Positions 5,707-6,765 of a DNA stretch of 6,765 nt are shown here, piece by piece. The stretch covers positions 1 through 6,765 of the forward strand of contig JAAZCO010000335.1 in assembly GCA_012513235.1 (NCBI GenBank). Reading direction: 5' to 3'. This stretch comes from Gammaproteobacteria bacterium (GTDB lineage: Bacteria > Pseudomonadota > Gammaproteobacteria > Pseudomonadales > Pseudomonadaceae). The stretch's first letter is position 1. The number at the start of each line of letters is the position of its first letter. The position numbers and the translations under genes are program-made. Under the pieces are notes generated by a model that saw only the letters and a program-made list of their open reading frames with translations, ran no database searches and had not been told where the DNA came from.

Positions 5707-6327
5707 TTAACTGCGAAATGGTTCTGGATCACCGCAACCTTCACGTAAAATCTCCGGCTCTTCGTCCACAAAACTGACAACTGTTGATGCTTCAATTCCG
5801 CCATAACCGCCATCAATAATCAGATCCACTTGGTTTTCTAGCAGATCTCTAATCTCATAAGGATCGCTGAGTGGCTCATTGGCGTCAGGGAGAATCAAAG
5901 TGACACTCATCAATGGCTCACCCAACTCTGTTAACAAGGCATGCGCAATTGGATGACCTGGTACGCGCAAACCAATGGTGCGGCGCTTAGGGTGCATCAA
6001 CATGCGCGGCACTTCACGAGTGGCGTTGAGAATGTAAGTGTATGGACCTGGCGTGTAGGCTTTGAGTAGACGAAACGCCTTGGTATCCACTTTGGCAAAT
6101 ACGCCCAACTCTGATAGGTCGCGGCACATCAAAGTAAAGTTGTGCTTGTCATCTAAACGACGAATACGGCGGATGCGCTCCAGGGCAGTCTTGTCACCTA
6201 AGCGGCAACCTAATGCATAAGATGAATCGGTTGGGTAAATAATCACCCCGCCTTTACGTACAACGTCAGCCGCTTGCTTAATTAAGCGGTCTTGCGGGTT
6301 TTCCGCATGAATTTGGAAGAATTTCAT
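5707..6327 (-). CDS. yciO: YciO family protein (TsaC/Sua5-like fold)
   Basis: A 206-residue protein, the same length as E. coli YciO. It belongs to the YrdC/Sua5 superfamily, whose TsaC members make threonylcarbamoyl-AMP for tRNA t6A modification. Visible motifs are GGVIIYPTDSSYALGC (26-41), RRIRRLDDKHNFTLMCRDLSEL (53-74), TPGPYTYIL (92-100), KRRTIGLRVPGHPIA (114-128) and a C-terminal REGCGDPEPF. It follows YciO rather than TsaC: the family SxN site reads SVTLILP here (141-147). It is often labelled L-threonylcarbamoyladenylate synthase, but E. coli YciO does not replace TsaC in vivo as far as I know, so the physiological role stays open. The ATG at 6327 is preferred over 6333 because of ribosome-site spacing. 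It is the second gene of the PHP-yciO-scpA-scpB cluster. Confidence 0.93.
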   Translation of the reverse strand: MKFFQIHAENPQDRLIKQAADVVRKGGVIIYPTDSSYALGCRLGDKTALERIRRIRRLDDKHNFTLMCRDLSELGVFAKVDTKAFRLLKAYTPGPYTYILNATREVPRMLMHPKRRTIGLRVPGHPIAHALLTELGEPLMSVTLILPDANEPLSDPYEIRDLLENQVDLIIDGGYGGIEASTVVSFVDEEPEILREGCGDPEPFRS

Positions 6328-6334
6328 AGCCATG

Positions 6335-6339
6335 TCCTC
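6335..6339 (-). promoter_or_regulatory. ribosome binding site that sets the yciO start
   Basis: On the minus strand GAGGA sits only 1 nt from the ATG at 6333 but 7 nt from the ATG at 6327. Ribosomes should therefore use the second ATG, giving MKFFQIH rather than MAMKFFQIH. The site falls in the 16-nt gap after the PHP gene stop. Confidence 0.7.
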
Positions 6340-6343
6340 ATGG

Positions 6344-6765
6344 TTAAAGGGATGCAGTCTGTAATGCAGGGAAATCCAGCAGCGGAGTTAAATCATCCGG
6401 TACAGCTCGATAACGCCCCAACTCAGACCACTGCTGAGGTAAATGAAAGTCGCTACCAGCAGTGACTTTTAAATCAAATTCGCGCGCCAGTATCGATAAA
6501 GTACCCACCTGCTCCGCAGGCTGCATACTATTGACCACTTCCAGCGCATGCCCACCGGCATTGACAAAATCTTGCACTAAACGCCGACGTTTGGTGCGCG
6601 TAAATTTGTAATGATATAAGTGTGCCAAGCTGATGGATGCTTGAGCTTGCAACAGTGTGGCCACAGTTTCTTCAAGAGTGGGCCAGTGTTGTTTAACGTC
6701 ACCGATTTTTCCGGAGCCCAACCATTTGCGAAAGGCTTCAGCATGATCACGCACATGCCCTGCCT
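6344..6765 (-). CDS. rnm: PHP-domain phosphoesterase, RNase AM (YciV) family, 5' end cut
   Basis: This is the C-terminal part of a PHP-domain phosphoesterase. The reading frame stays open through the window edge at 6765, with Ala-Gly-His-Val before RDHAEAF, so the GTG at 6754 is an internal valine codon and not a start. Relatives are about 280-290 residues, so roughly half is visible. Metal-site motifs are SLAHLYHY (His at 6620-6622) and GSDFH (6443-6457), and the HALEVVNSMQPAEQ segment is typical. In E. coli the family member (RNase AM, formerly YciV/TrpH) is a 5'-3' exonuclease on short RNAs and 3',5'-nucleotide bisphosphates that matures rRNA 5' ends; the same activity here is inferred. 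The first motif usually reads AHP, with Leu here. It leads the cluster with yciO. Confidence 0.88.
   Translation of the reverse strand, partial: AGHVRDHAEAFRKWLGSGKIGDVKQHWPTLEETVATLLQAQASISLAHLYHYKFTRTKRRRLVQDFVNAGGHALEVVNSMQPAEQVGTLSILAREFDLKVTAGSDFHLPQQWSELGRYRAVPDDLTPLLDFPALQTASL

Noticed and set aside
6754..6765. GTG at 6754 as start of the PHP gene
   Set aside because: The frame continues upstream to the window edge with family-like residues, and half of the PHP domain would be missing. The gene is cut by the window.

Overview
The window reads as ordinary chromosome of a gammaproteobacterium, most likely a Pseudomonadaceae member. As I remember those proteins, GalU, the YccA/BI-1 protein, ScpA, ScpB and YciO all resemble Pseudomonas versions closely. 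The base composition looks only moderately GC, well below typical Pseudomonas, which points to one of the low-GC relatives (Thiopseudomonas/Denitrificimonas-like). That placement is inference and no database was searched.

Left part (1-3310): a tRNA-Ser(UGA) gene on the minus strand carries a strong sigma70-like promoter and is divergent from yccA, an inner-membrane Bax-inhibitor-1 family protein that ends in a perfect-stem terminator. Next come galU (UDP-glucose pyrophosphorylase) and gor (glutathione reductase), both on the plus strand 45 nt apart and probably co-transcribed. A hairpin with U-tracts in both directions closes this block.

Middle (3311-4080): convergent to gor is a periplasmic PCu(A)C copper chaperone with an exact metal-binding motif and His-rich segments at both ends of the mature protein. 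Behind it lies an AT-rich 179-nt spacer with a likely promoter for the chaperone, a second -10-like element and a 13-nt direct repeat.

Right part (4081-6765): a tight minus-strand cluster is read in the order PHP-domain phosphoesterase (RNase AM/YciV family, cut by the window edge), yciO, scpA, scpB. Spacings are 16 nt, 2 nt and an 8-nt overlap, so translation is probably coupled. ScpA and ScpB are the kleisin and winged-helix partners of SMC in chromosome condensation and segregation. In many pseudomonads, as I recall, rluB follows scpB; here the copper chaperone follows instead.

I found no mobile element, CRISPR array, toxin-antitoxin pair, phage gene or candidate new multi-gene system. 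The points worth a second look are small: the His-rich copper chaperone, the repeat-bearing spacer at an apparent synteny break, start-codon choices for yciO and scpB, and substituted conserved residues in YccA and the PHP protein.
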